From Roseburia hominis A2-183 (GTDB lineage: Bacteria > Bacillota > Clostridia > Lachnospirales > Lachnospiraceae), in contig NC_015977.1 in the NCBI RefSeq assembly GCF_000225345.1, positions 3,162,001 to 3,226,000 on the forward strand: DNA of 64,000 nt, written 5' to 3'. Made by a program: the position numbers and the translations under genes. Positions 25,417 through 33,745 of this stretch are shown here, in pieces. The notes below the pieces were generated by a model that was not told the DNA's origin, did not search any database, and saw nothing but the letters and a program-made list of their open reading frames with translations. Within the stretch, counting starts at the first letter, position 1; each line of letters begins with the position of its first letter.

Positions 25417-25861
25417 GCGCTATTTTCTTATTTATACGATTTATTTTGGCGCACCATCCAAGATACTGGAAAATCCAGATTCCGGCGAAGATCGCACAAA
25501 AGATTGCGACGTAGCTAAGCACGCCCGCGACGCTGCGCTCCATCCAGTATGCCGCATACGCCACCGGAAGCACCGAGCCGAGTGTAATCAGAAAATACGC
25601 CGCCGTCTGACCGGCAAGACTCCAGCGATCCACTTCCCACACGACCGATCCCGCCGCATACACCATGCCAACCAGACCACACAGCACCGTCTGCACCACA
25701 ACTGCCCGTATCTCACTCCCCATCGCGTCCACAAACGCGGGCACACACGGATAGTAGCTGCCGTCGCCCCAGAATGCCGACATCATGACCGTGATCACAT
25801 AGCCGATCGCAATCCCGGTTGGAATTCCGAACAGTCCTCTCAGTAACACTTTCTTTTTCAT
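25406..25861 (-). CDS. DUF3021 membrane protein
   Basis: A four-helix membrane protein of about 151 residues (MKKKVLLRGLFGIPTGIAIG start). The four hydrophobic segments, GYVITVMMSAFWGDGSYY and the C-terminal WIFQYLGWCAKINRIN match DUF3021, which is almost always encoded next to a LytTR regulator and is thought to act as its membrane partner. An alternative start eight codons earlier overlaps the regulator stop by four bases (ATGA); either way translation is coupled. Confidence 0.85.
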   Translation of the reverse strand: MKKKVLLRGLFGIPTGIAIGYVITVMMSAFWGDGSYYPCVPAFVDAMGSEIRAVVVQTVLCGLVGMVYAAGSVVWEVDRWSLAGQTAAYFLITLGSVLPVAYAAYWMERSVAGVLSYVAIFCAIFAGIWIFQYLGWCAKINRINKKIALDK

Positions 25862-25881
25862 ATCTCTCACCATTCCCTTTC

Positions 25882-26322
25882 TCATATTCCCAGCAGCCGC
25901 TTGATCTTTGCCACATATCTGCGCGAGACGTAAGCCGTCTGCCCTCCCGCGAGGTTCACGCAGATCGTACCCGAAAAACTCAGGTCAAACCGTTTTGCCA
26001 TTTTCAGATTGATGATCTCCGAATTTGAGATCCGTACGAAACGCGTCTGATCCAGCCGTTCCTCCGCCTCGTAAAGCCGCATCCGAAGCAGATATTCGCC
26101 CTTTGCCGTCACCGCGTAGACTTTTCCTTTTGCCGCATACACACGGATAATGTCCGCCTGCTCCAGTATCTCCAGTGTGTCTCCCGCAAAACCGGAGATC
26201 ATCTGTACCGACGGCTCCTCCAGTTTTTTTAGGATTCCGTTGACTTCCTCTGTCATTTTCGCTGCCCGGATCAGTACCTCAGTCTCCTCCAGTGCTTTGT
26301 CCAGTTCAATATTGATTTTCAC
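25882..26322 (-). CDS. LytTR DNA-binding regulator
   Basis: A 146-residue protein with no receiver domain. An N-terminal helical part (residues 1-50) is followed by a LytTR domain in which YEAEERLDQTRFVRISNSEIINL and GGQTAYVSRRYVAKIKRLLG are typical. The start is GTG at 26322 behind GGAGG; upstream codons are not family-like. With the DUF3021 gene it forms the common two-gene regulatory unit that often controls its own operon or an exporter. No target gene is adjacent. Confidence 0.87.
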   Translation of the reverse strand: MKINIELDKALEETEVLIRAAKMTEEVNGILKKLEEPSVQMISGFAGDTLEILEQADIIRVYAAKGKVYAVTAKGEYLLRMRLYEAEERLDQTRFVRISNSEIINLKMAKRFDLSFSGTICVNLAGGQTAYVSRRYVAKIKRLLGI

Positions 26323-26390
26323 ATGCTCCTCCTCTCCGAAATTTCTTCCTCTGCCGGCATGTTTTCGTGTCCTCAAGAACTGTATTTAAC

Positions 26391-26430
26391 ATAACAAAAA
26401 TGAGGTGCCTTTGCACCCCATTTTTCATAA
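26391..26430. terminator. Terminator between the LytTR and MalY/PatB-type genes
   Basis: AAAAATGAGGTGC and GCACCCCATTTTT form an imperfect 13-bp stem with a 4-base loop. T/A tracts lie on both sides. It ends the C-S lyase transcript on the minus strand. Confidence 0.8.
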
Positions 26431-26455
26431 GTGGTTCCTATTTACACACGATCGG

Positions 26456-27646
26456 TCATTTGACACATTCCCGCACTGCACGCGCGAGCCGCTCTAACGC
26501 CTCCGAAAGCACGCTGCGCGGGCATGCCACATTGATCCGCTCGAAGCCTCTTCCCGCCGCGCCGAAGATGTCACCGGAATCCAGCCACAGTCCAGCCTTT
26601 TTTACAATCAGATCCTCCAGTTCCCTCCTTGAGAGTCCCAGACTCCGGAAATCCACCCACAGCAGATACGTTCCCTCCGGCTCCACCGCCTTTACCTGCG
26701 GAATCTGTTCTTCCAGAAAATGCTGCGCATAGGCAAGATTCTCACGGATATATGCTTTCACCGCTTCATACCACTCTTCGCCGTGCCGGTACGCCGCCTC
26801 ACATGCCACAAGCCCCATGGTGTTAAGCTGGCTGTAGCCGGACGCCCCGACCGCCTGCTCGAACTTCCGCCGCAGCGCATCATCCGGGATAAAAATATTG
26901 GAGACCTGAAGTCCCGCAAGGTTAAAGGTCTTGCTCGGCGCCGTGCAGGTCACCACAAATTTCCGGTAGCTTTCCTCGAGTCCCGCCAGCACCTGATGCG
27001 ATCCCTCAAAGACGAAATCCGCGTGGATTTCATCGCTGACCACAATCACTCCGTACCGCTCGCAGATGTCACCCAGCCGCAGAAGCTCCTCCTTTGTCCA
27101 CACCCGGCCGACCGGGTTGTGCGGGTTGCAGAGGAAAAAGAGCTTCACCTTACAGCTGCGTATTTTTTCTTCAAAATCCGTAAAATCGATCCGGTATCTT
27201 CCGTCCTCTCCCTGCACGAGCGTGTTATCCACAATCTTCCTGCCGTTATCGCGGATTACCTGCGAAAACGGATAGTAGACCGGCTGCTGCAGCAGCACCG
27301 CGTCACCCGGCTCGGTGAACGCCCGCACCGCCTGTGCCAGCGCAAAAACAATCCCCGGCGTCTTGACCAGCCAGGTTTCCTCCACGTTCCATCCGTAATG
27401 CCGACTCATCCAGCCCGCAACCGCCTCAAAGTAGCTGCCTTCCACCTCGCTGTAGCCGAAGATGCCGTGCGCCACGTTGCCAGAGAGCGCCTCCTGTATA
27501 TAGGAAGAAACCTGGAAATCCATGTCGGCAACCCAAAGCGGCAGCACGTCCTTCGGCTTTCCCCGCTGTACCGCAAAATCATATTTGAGTGAATTGGTAT
27601 GTGTCCGGTCAATGACCGTGTCAAAATCCAGATTTTTCTCTGCCAT
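26456..27646 (-). CDS. MalY/PatB-type cystathionine beta-lyase aminotransferase
   Basis: A 396-residue fold-type I PLP enzyme that cleaves C-S bonds of cystathionine or cysteine to give homocysteine or sulfide, ammonia and pyruvate. The PLP lysine is Lys239 in APSKTFNLAG, NPHNPVG is at 174-180 and Asp205 (SDEIHADF) contacts the pyridine nitrogen. The N-terminal LPLWVADMDF is diagnostic of MalY/PatB as opposed to general aminotransferases. Start has GGAGGAAG. It lies two genes from cysK, so sulfur amino acid metabolism is a local theme. Confidence 0.92.
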   Translation of the reverse strand: MAEKNLDFDTVIDRTHTNSLKYDFAVQRGKPKDVLPLWVADMDFQVSSYIQEALSGNVAHGIFGYSEVEGSYFEAVAGWMSRHYGWNVEETWLVKTPGIVFALAQAVRAFTEPGDAVLLQQPVYYPFSQVIRDNGRKIVDNTLVQGEDGRYRIDFTDFEEKIRSCKVKLFFLCNPHNPVGRVWTKEELLRLGDICERYGVIVVSDEIHADFVFEGSHQVLAGLEESYRKFVVTCTAPSKTFNLAGLQVSNIFIPDDALRRKFEQAVGASGYSQLNTMGLVACEAAYRHGEEWYEAVKAYIRENLAYAQHFLEEQIPQVKAVEPEGTYLLWVDFRSLGLSRRELEDLIVKKAGLWLDSGDIFGAAGRGFERINVACPRSVLSEALERLARAVRECVK

Positions 27647-27739
27647 GTCTCTTCCTCCGCGCAGCAGCGTCTTCTGCTGTTATCTTATGCCGTCTGCTCC
27701 CGGGCGGTTCAGCAGCCATCATCGTCCCGCAGGATCCAC

Positions 27740-28396
27740 CTAGGCCGGGATCTGTGCGTTCTCTTTCTCTCCGGCGAGCATTTCCTTTAACTTTGCATAC
27801 ACTGCCTCCGCCAGCGCGGCATGCCCTTCCTCATTCATGTGCTCTCTGTCTTCCTCACTTGGCTTTGCATATGCGGATGCCGCCAGAAACGAAATGCCCC
27901 GCTCATGCGCGATCCGCCGGTAAACCTCCGGCAGCCGCTTTGACACCGCAACGGAGCTCTCATCAAATTCGGGATCGTACCCTGCCTCGCCAACGCCCTC
28001 GCCGAGTGCGATCGGCGACATCAAAAGAATCTTACTGTCCGGGATGCTGCTTCTGATCTGGTCGAGCAGCCGCTCCACGCCTCTCCCGATTACCTCCGCC
28101 GATGTATCGTACATCGTCTTGCAGTCGTTCGTCCCGAGCATCAGCACAACCACATCAACCGGCTTATGCGTCTCTAAGATCACAGATAAAAGCTCCGTTC
28201 CCCGTCTGCCATCCCGCAACGGATCATCAAAAACCGTCGTCCGTCCGCACAGTCCTTCCTCGACAATGCGGCAGCCATCCTCCCACAGCCGCTGCCCGAT
28301 CCGTCCGCTCCAGCGGGTGTCCCAGTCATAGCGATCCTTCGTTCCCGGTATCAATCCGTATGTATTTGAATCTCCAAAGCATAATATCTGTTTCAT
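27740..28396 (-). CDS. SGNH/GDSL-family esterase
   Basis: A 218-residue single-domain hydrolase. The GDS nucleophile motif is FGDSNTYG with Ser10, the oxyanion block is LMLGTNDCK, and the C-terminal Asp-x-x-His pattern is in EDREHMNEEGHAALA. It matches arylesterase-type SGNH enzymes (GDSNTYG group) that act on short acyl esters. There is no signal peptide. The substrate is unknown. It has its own promoter at 28436-28464, divergent from the cstA leader. Confidence 0.9.
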   Translation of the reverse strand: MKQILCFGDSNTYGLIPGTKDRYDWDTRWSGRIGQRLWEDGCRIVEEGLCGRTTVFDDPLRDGRRGTELLSVILETHKPVDVVVLMLGTNDCKTMYDTSAEVIGRGVERLLDQIRSSIPDSKILLMSPIALGEGVGEAGYDPEFDESSVAVSKRLPEVYRRIAHERGISFLAASAYAKPSEEDREHMNEEGHAALAEAVYAKLKEMLAGEKENAQIPA

Positions 28397-28435
28397 AGAA
28401 GCCGCGCTCCTTTCTCATACTGTTCTGATAGGAAT

Positions 28436-28464
28436 ACTATATATTATGTTTTTTTATTTGTCAA
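28436..28464 (-). promoter_or_regulatory. Sigma-A promoter of the SGNH esterase gene
   Basis: On the minus strand TTGACA and TATAGT are separated by 17 bases. It lies back to back with the cstA leader promoter. Confidence 0.7.
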
Positions 28465-28500
28465 CCGTCTTTACCAGATTCTTACATTAAAAATTTGTAC

Positions 28501-28529
28501 TTGACTTTTACACATCACAGTGCTATCTT
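28501..28529 (+). promoter_or_regulatory. Promoter of the T-box leader and cstA
   Basis: TTGACT (28501-28506) and TATCTT (28524-28529) are separated by 17 bases, about 10 bases upstream of the first conserved leader bases. Confidence 0.6.
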
Positions 28530-28539
28530 CATAATCAAA

Positions 28540-28840
28540 CAAAGAGCAAATGCAAGGAACAGAACACGGTTTACTGATTCCCCGCATCACAGAGAGCCGT
28601 CGGTCGGTGCGAGACGGTATGCGGTTTCAGGAACTATCCTCTGCGAGCAGTGCACTGAACCAAGTAGGTGTCACCGGGATTCCCCCGTTACAGGGAAGCT
28701 TATTGCTGCAGGCTTACGCCCGCAAAGATGAGATTGAGAGGTCGTTTTTTACGACAAGCAAAGTGGTAACGCGGAAGCTTACGCCTTCGTCTTTGGCTGC
28801 ACATTCGTGCAGCGGGACGGGGGCGTTTTTGTTTTACAGA
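28540..28840 (+). promoter_or_regulatory. T-box riboswitch in front of cstA
   Basis: A tRNA-sensing leader. The distal stem I with AGAGAG and the loop GGTCGGTGCGA is visible at about 28590-28615. The T-box sequence AAGTGGTAACGCGG is at 28761-28774. The terminator follows, a long GC-rich hairpin around a GCTGCAC/GTGCAGC core that ends in GGGGGCGTTTTTG. The antiterminator bulge reads TGGT, which predicts a tRNA with discriminator A. The specifier lies within GAACTATCC (about 28630); CTA (Leu), TAT (Tyr) or ATC (Ile) all agree with that discriminator and I cannot decide. An uncharged tRNA would switch cstA on. Confidence 0.88.
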
Positions 28841-28908
28841 AAATGCCATCCTTCTCTTTGCCCAATGTTGATCTATCAGAAAGGAGCCGCCTTCGGGCGG
28901 GAAAAAAA

Positions 28909-30600
28909 ATGAATGGTTTAGTGATTATCTTAATCGGAATCGTAGCACTGGGTGCCGGCTACCTCTTTTACGGGCGCTGGCTGGCAAAGAAATGGGGCAT
29001 TGATCCAAACGCCAAGACTCCTGCTTACACCCATGAGGACGGGGAGGATTACGTACCGTCTTCCAGATTTACTGTGTTTTCTCATCAGTTTTCTTCCATC
29101 GCAGGAGCGGGGCCTGTCACCGGTCCGATCTTAGCCTCCGTATTCGGCTGGGTGCCGGTACTCTTGTGGCTGATCATCGGTGGTCTGTTTTTCGGCGCGG
29201 TACAGGATTTCGGTGCGCTGTATGCCTCGGTCAAAAATGAGGGCAAGTCGATGGGTATGATTATTGAAAAATATATCGGCAAGACCGGACGGAAGCTCTT
29301 CATGCTGTTCTGCTGGCTGTTTACCCTGCTTGTCATTGCAGCGTTCACGGACATGGTTGCCGGTACGTTCGTCGGAAAAGGCGTGGACGGCATGACTGCC
29401 GAGACCTCCTACGCAAACTCCGCCGCTGCTTCCATCTCCATGCTCTTTATCGTCGTCGCCGTTGTCTTCGGTCTGATCCAGAAGCATGTCGGCAAGATGA
29501 ATGAAGTGGTAAAAGCGGTTGTTGCAATCGCGCTGCTCGTTGCCATGTTTGCAGTGGGTATGGCACTTCCGATCTGCACCACCAAATCCGCCTGGATCTA
29601 CATTGTCATGGCGTATCTGTTTCTGGCATCCGTCATGCCGATGTGGCTTCTCATGCAGCCGCGTGATTATATGACAACGTTCATGCTGCTCGGCATGATC
29701 ATCGGCGCGGTGGTCGGCGTTCTCGTCGCTCATCCTGCCATGCAGTTAAACGCTTTTAACGGCTTTACCGTAAACGGCAGCAGCCTTTTCCCGACGCTGT
29801 TCGTCACGATCGCCTGCGGTGCCGTCTCCGGTTTCCACAGCCTGGTCTCCTCGGGAACGTCCTCCAAGACGATCAGCAACGAAAAAGATATGCCGATGGT
29901 CGGCTACGGCGCCATGGTCGTAGAATCTCTGCTCGGCATTGTCTCCCTTGTCGTTGTCGGCGCTGTCGCCGTAAACGGAACCAAACCGGACGGAACTCCG
30001 TTCGCCATCTTCTCCTCCGGCGTTGCCGGTTTCCTTGAGAAGTTTGGTCTTCCGGTACAGGTTGCCACGGTCTTCATGACCATGTGCGTCTCCGCGCTTG
30101 CGCTGACATCTCTGGATTCCGTCGCACGTATCGGGCGTATGTCCTTCCAGGAACTGTTCTACGGCGACACGACCGATCCAGCAAAAATGTCTCCGCTGCA
30201 GCGCGTGCTGACAAACAAATATTTTGCCACGGTCATCACCCTGTTCTTCGGCTATCTGCTGACACTCGGCGGATATAACAATGTATGGCCGCTGTTCGGT
30301 TCCGCGAACCAGCTTCTCGCCGCACTCGTCCTGATCGCACTGGCAGTCTTCTTAAAGACAACCGGACGCACCGGCTGGACGCTCTACATACCGATGTTTG
30401 CCATGCTCGCCGTGACGTTCACCGCACTCATCCAGAAGACGATCGCTCTGGTGAAAAACATCGCGGGCGGTCAGGCGACATTCCTCGTCGACGGACTGCA
30501 GTTCATCGTTGCCGTACTTTTAATGGTGCTCGGCGTTCTGGTTGCCTTCAGCTGCTTAAAGAAGCTGTTTGGAAAGAGCAGTGCCGGTCAGGCGGCATAA
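28909..30600 (+). CDS. cstA: CstA-family carbon starvation/peptide-pyruvate transporter
   Basis: A 563-residue membrane protein with about 16 helices. The CstA domain is clear: RFTVFSHQFSSIAGAGPVTGPILASVFGWVPVLLW, GGLFFGAVQDFGALYASVKNEGKSMG, HSLVSSGTSSKTISNEKD and LTSLDSVARIGR. CstA proteins take up pyruvate or peptides/amino acids. T-box control here points to an amino acid or peptide. It is the short type (no long C-terminal extension). The start at 28909 is preceded by AAGGAG, a UUCG hairpin and A7 (see findings). An approximately 630-bp palindromic element follows the stop. Confidence 0.93.
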   Translation: MNGLVIILIGIVALGAGYLFYGRWLAKKWGIDPNAKTPAYTHEDGEDYVPSSRFTVFSHQFSSIAGAGPVTGPILASVFGWVPVLLWLIIGGLFFGAVQDFGALYASVKNEGKSMGMIIEKYIGKTGRKLFMLFCWLFTLLVIAAFTDMVAGTFVGKGVDGMTAETSYANSAAASISMLFIVVAVVFGLIQKHVGKMNEVVKAVVAIALLVAMFAVGMALPICTTKSAWIYIVMAYLFLASVMPMWLLMQPRDYMTTFMLLGMIIGAVVGVLVAHPAMQLNAFNGFTVNGSSLFPTLFVTIACGAVSGFHSLVSSGTSSKTISNEKDMPMVGYGAMVVESLLGIVSLVVVGAVAVNGTKPDGTPFAIFSSGVAGFLEKFGLPVQVATVFMTMCVSALALTSLDSVARIGRMSFQELFYGDTTDPAKMSPLQRVLTNKYFATVITLFFGYLLTLGGYNNVWPLFGSANQLLAALVLIALAVFLKTTGRTGWTLYIPMFAMLAVTFTALIQKTIALVKNIAGGQATFLVDGLQFIVAVLLMVLGVLVAFSCLKKLFGKSSAGQAA

Positions 30601-30612
30601 TATTGGCGTAAT

Positions 30613-31240
30613 AAGGAATTGCCGCAATAAGCATAGACCTCTTTGGGGCGATAAGTAATATTATAAGAAACAGATACTTAAAAGTTCCAGATAACCATGC
30701 GGCGGCAAATCTGACCGCAAAATCCGGTATTTCTAACCATGCCGCTGCTGGCATCTGTGATGATCCGTGTCTTTCCAAGTTTGGAGCACTCCACGGACTG
30801 TGTCCGCAAGCCAGCAGACAATTTTAGGACTTTTGTGTGTGTCCCTTGCGGCACCAGACAACAGATGGCATAAATGCCATCTTTATGTCGAACAAAACAT
30901 AACCGCGCGAAGCCGCTGTCTGAGTCGGCATCTGCCCTATTTTCAATAGCAGATGCCGGCGAGTTCGGTTCGCGCAGTTTTATATTGTCTGTGAAGAGGT
31001 GCCATTAGGGACACCAGAAAGTCCGCTCATTGTCTGCGGCTTGTCGGACACACTCCGTGAGTGTCCAAACATGGCCAAGACACGGAACGGGATGCCAGCC
31101 ACGGCATGGAAGAAATACACGAATTTTGCTTCAAAGAATTTGCCGCCGTCTGTTTATTCTGGAACTTTTTTGTTCTCTGGTCTTCTTATAATATTACTTA
31201 TCAAAGCAAAGCACGGTATGCTTATTGCGGCAGTTCCTTT
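30613..31240. repeat. Giant palindromic intergenic repeat, copy 1
   Basis: The 628-bp gap between cstA and the convergent DUF6440 gene is one imperfect palindrome. The outer arms (30613-30670 and 31183-31240) share GCCGCAATAAGCATA and GATAAGTAATATTATAAGAA in inverted order. Further blocks mirror each other: TTTGGA..ACTC..ACGGA..TGTGTCCG, GCAGACAAT and GGACTTT. The centre (30904-30975) is a hairpin closed by GCGCGAA/TTCGCGC with core GGCATCTGC/GCAGATGCC. Short frames exist on both strands, but they are repeats of each other and have no coding character. Confidence 0.88.
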
Positions 31241-31423
31241 TTATTCATTTATCACCGGCGAAATGACCGGCTTTCCGTCGCGGTCCAGAAGCGGCGTCAT
31301 TCCTCCCGCATATCCGCTTGCGTGAAACACATAATTCACGCCAGTTTCCTTGTCCACCCAGATTTCCGTGGTCGTCATCGTTCCCTGGGAATAAACCTTT
31401 TCAAATCTCTGGTCCTTTGCCAT
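31241..31423 (-). CDS. DUF6440 family protein
   Basis: A 60-residue protein, MAKDQRFEKVYSQGTMTTTE then IWVDKETGVNYVFHASGYAGGMTPLLD. It matches the small Firmicutes family DUF6440, of unknown function, probably a compact beta fold. Start has AAGGAGGAAG. Its stop touches the end of palindromic copy 1. It stands alone between that repeat and the MFS gene. Confidence 0.88.
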   Translation of the reverse strand: MAKDQRFEKVYSQGTMTTTEIWVDKETGVNYVFHASGYAGGMTPLLDRDGKPVISPVINE

Positions 31424-31481
31424 TTTTCTTCCTCCTTAAATTGGTTGTGTGTGACTCTCTGATTTCTATCATACACATCTG

Positions 31482-32651
31482 TTATATTTTTACAACTTTT
31501 TCCTTGCGGGTGATGCGGAATGTTGTCTCCACCATCGTAATCATCAGGACAACAAACCCCAGCAGATAGACCGGCAGGATGGAAAAAGATACCGCATTGC
31601 CGAGGAGTCCGAACAGCGGCGGAATAAACGTCGAACCGACATAAGCGCTTGCCATCTGGATTCCAATAATCGCTCCCGAATTTTCCGCCCCGAAATTATA
31701 TGGTGTGGAATGGATAATGCACGGGTAAATAGGCGCACACCCCAGACCTATCACAAGAAAAGCTGCAAACGCGACCGTATAGGACTTCACCGGAAGGCAC
31801 AGGATAAAAATCCCGCAGACAAGAATACCGGTTCCCAGCAAAATCATTTTACGGTCGCCAAGCCGATCGGTAATGATTCCGCTGATGAATCTTCCGGCAG
31901 TAATCCCTATATAGAACAGCGCGGCAAAACCGGCCGCACGATCTGCAGCAATCCCTTTTACCTCAACAAAATAGGTACTTGCCCACTGCATAGTCGTAGC
32001 TTCTGCAGCACAGTAAGCGAAAAATCCAAGCAAAAGAAACGGAACCCCCTTGATCTTAAGCGCACCGGTTAGACCTACACTTTTTCCGTCCTCCCGGGAT
32101 GTACTCTGGTTCACATTCCATACCGGCAGAGTAACAAGCAGAAGCAGTGCAATGCCAAGCTGTATCAGCCCAACCATGCGATAACCGCTGTTCCATGTCC
32201 TGTTTGCCAATGCATAGCTCATAATGAACGGACTGACGATGGTACCGACGCCCCAGAAGCAATGCAGCCAGCTCATATGCTTCGCTTTATAATGAAGCGC
32301 GATATAGTTGTTAAGTGCTGCGTCAATGGCTCCCGCTCCCAACCCGTAAGGAACAGCAAAAACAATCAGCATCCAGAACCGGCTGGAAAAGGAAAAGCCG
32401 AACAGCGCAATGACCGTAAGAAAAACACTGGCAACGGTTACGATTCTCGTGCCGAATTTTCTGGTCAGCTTATCAGAAAGAAGACTCGAGATAATTGTTC
32501 CGCCAGAGATAACCATAGATACGATGCCCATATAGGACACCGGCACGCCGAGTTCGGTATGCATCACCGGCCAGCCGGATCCCAGAAGTGAATCCGGTAA
32601 GCCCAGGCTGATAAAAGCGATATAAATTAAGATTAGCAAAAATATGTACAT
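31482..32651 (-). CDS. Major facilitator superfamily transporter
   Basis: A 389-residue permease with twelve predicted helices in two halves. SLGLPDSLLGSGWPVMHTELGVP at the N-terminus and the loop after helix 2 (SDKLTRKFGTRIV) give the MFS signature. ITDRLGDRKMILLG is its counterpart after helix 8. The sequence resembles the FucP/YfkF-like group often annotated as sugar or unknown-substrate carriers; the substrate cannot be told. Its 5' end is 15 bases from the HEPN gene, so it may share a transcript with the MNT-HEPN pair. Confidence 0.87.
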   Translation of the reverse strand: MYIFLLILIYIAFISLGLPDSLLGSGWPVMHTELGVPVSYMGIVSMVISGGTIISSLLSDKLTRKFGTRIVTVASVFLTVIALFGFSFSSRFWMLIVFAVPYGLGAGAIDAALNNYIALHYKAKHMSWLHCFWGVGTIVSPFIMSYALANRTWNSGYRMVGLIQLGIALLLLVTLPVWNVNQSTSREDGKSVGLTGALKIKGVPFLLLGFFAYCAAEATTMQWASTYFVEVKGIAADRAAGFAALFYIGITAGRFISGIITDRLGDRKMILLGTGILVCGIFILCLPVKSYTVAFAAFLVIGLGCAPIYPCIIHSTPYNFGAENSGAIIGIQMASAYVGSTFIPPLFGLLGNAVSFSILPVYLLGFVVLMITMVETTFRITRKEKVVKI

Positions 32652-32666
32652 CTTCTAATTACCCTC

Positions 32667-33056
32667 TCATAATATTGACAAAATATGATCCGGCTGGGAA
32701 GCAATATACTCTTTCACAATTGTGTTACAATATGTTTTCACAATCTCACTATCGTAATCATGTGCGAGTTCATTTCTTACTTTGAGCATGTCCATCCATG
32801 TATCATCCGAAATCAAGTTTGCCTTAAATGCTTCACGCAGAACATCCCTTGGAGAACCTGTAACGAATCCTGTTATTGCATAATACTGTACCAATATGTC
32901 CTTCATTACCTTCCACGATAAATCAAAAGTAATACTAAATTTTGCACTGGTTCCGCTTAATACAAAGGAATCCGTAAGATCTCTTTCCCTGGCCTCCGCC
33001 AAAGCATCCAGCGAATTGCAAAATGATTGAAACCGTCTGTCAAATTTCGCGTCCAT
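32667..33056 (-). CDS. HEPN toxin-type protein (nucleotidyltransferase substrate-binding family)
   Basis: A 129-residue all-alpha protein of the HI0074/NTase_sub_bind family. The HEPN RNase motif R-x4-H-x-Y is complete: RNELAHDY with Arg94, His99 and Tyr101. It overlaps the end of the MNT gene by 17 bases. In type VII toxin-antitoxin pairs (HepT-MntA) such a HEPN RNase is kept inactive by AMPylation of the Tyr by its MNT partner. That is known for relatives and inferred here. It is AT-richer than the flanks. Confidence 0.88.
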   Translation of the reverse strand: MDAKFDRRFQSFCNSLDALAEARERDLTDSFVLSGTSAKFSITFDLSWKVMKDILVQYYAITGFVTGSPRDVLREAFKANLISDDTWMDMLKVRNELAHDYDSEIVKTYCNTIVKEYIASQPDHILSIL

Positions 33057-33309
33057 ATTGTTTTATATCCTCCATCAATAAATCATTCCTACAGGTATCC
33101 ATATTTAATAAATCAACACTGTACAAGGTCGGCAGTTCTTCGACTTTTTCAAGCAGCTCATCAAAATCAGCCCCGCCGGACACCGCAATATCTATGTCAC
33201 TGCGTTCCCCGGCTGTCCCTTTTGCCCGCGATCCATATAAAATCACTTTTTTCGCACCATGCTCTCTGCAAAGATCCGCAACCCGGCTTATCACTTCATC
33301 TGCTTTCAT
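33040..33309 (-). CDS. MNT-type minimal nucleotidyltransferase (antitoxin)
   Basis: An 89-residue nucleotidyltransferase with GSRAKG at 26-31 and the catalytic Asp38 and Asp40 (SDIDIAV). The start MKADEVIS is chosen because the preceding 21 residues of the longer frame are not family-like. It forms an overlapping two-gene unit with the HEPN gene and should AMPylate it. The pair is a type VII toxin-antitoxin or phage-defence unit. Confidence 0.88.
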   Translation of the reverse strand: MKADEVISRVADLCREHGAKKVILYGSRAKGTAGERSDIDIAVSGGADFDELLEKVEELPTLYSVDLLNMDTCRNDLLMEDIKQYGREI

Positions 33310-33343
33310 ATATCTCCCCCCTCTTTCAGCTGCGTCTCTTACT

Positions 33344-33724
33344 CTATCCGCGCCTGTTGCCATTTTCGTCAAACGTGCGCTTCAACGCTTTTTCCACAAG
33401 AATAACAGAACCAATCAGAACCAAAACCTGAACCGCTTCGATGACAAGCGTTACTGTCCCTACTACATCTTCACCCGATTTTGCAAACGGGATTTGAGCG
33501 AGAACCGTCGGCACCAGCAATATGATGCCTGATTTGATCCATAACTTTCCGCAACAGTCATGCGCAAATGCCCAGGTATCCTTATTCTTTTCGGACATGG
33601 CAGTTCTATAGCCGATCAGCCCGTTTATCTCTTTTGGAGGATTTTTGTACATACAGTAACCCGCTATCACCATAATAGAAGGCATCAATAGATTACATAA
33701 AAACATCGCTATAAAAAATCCCAT
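33344..33724 (-). CDS. SdpI/YhfL family membrane protein
   Basis: A 126-residue protein with three membrane helices and the family-specific loop INGLIGYRTAMSEKNKDTWAFAHDCCGKLW. Bacillus SdpI gives immunity to the SdpC killing factor, but most members of this family have unknown roles. It precedes the MNT-HEPN pair on the same strand, with a 34-base gap. Confidence 0.88.
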   Translation of the reverse strand: MGFFIAMFLCNLLMPSIMVIAGYCMYKNPPKEINGLIGYRTAMSEKNKDTWAFAHDCCGKLWIKSGIILLVPTVLAQIPFAKSGEDVVGTVTLVIEAVQVLVLIGSVILVEKALKRTFDENGNRRG

Positions 33725-33745
33725 ATTTTCCTCCTGTCTCCCGGA

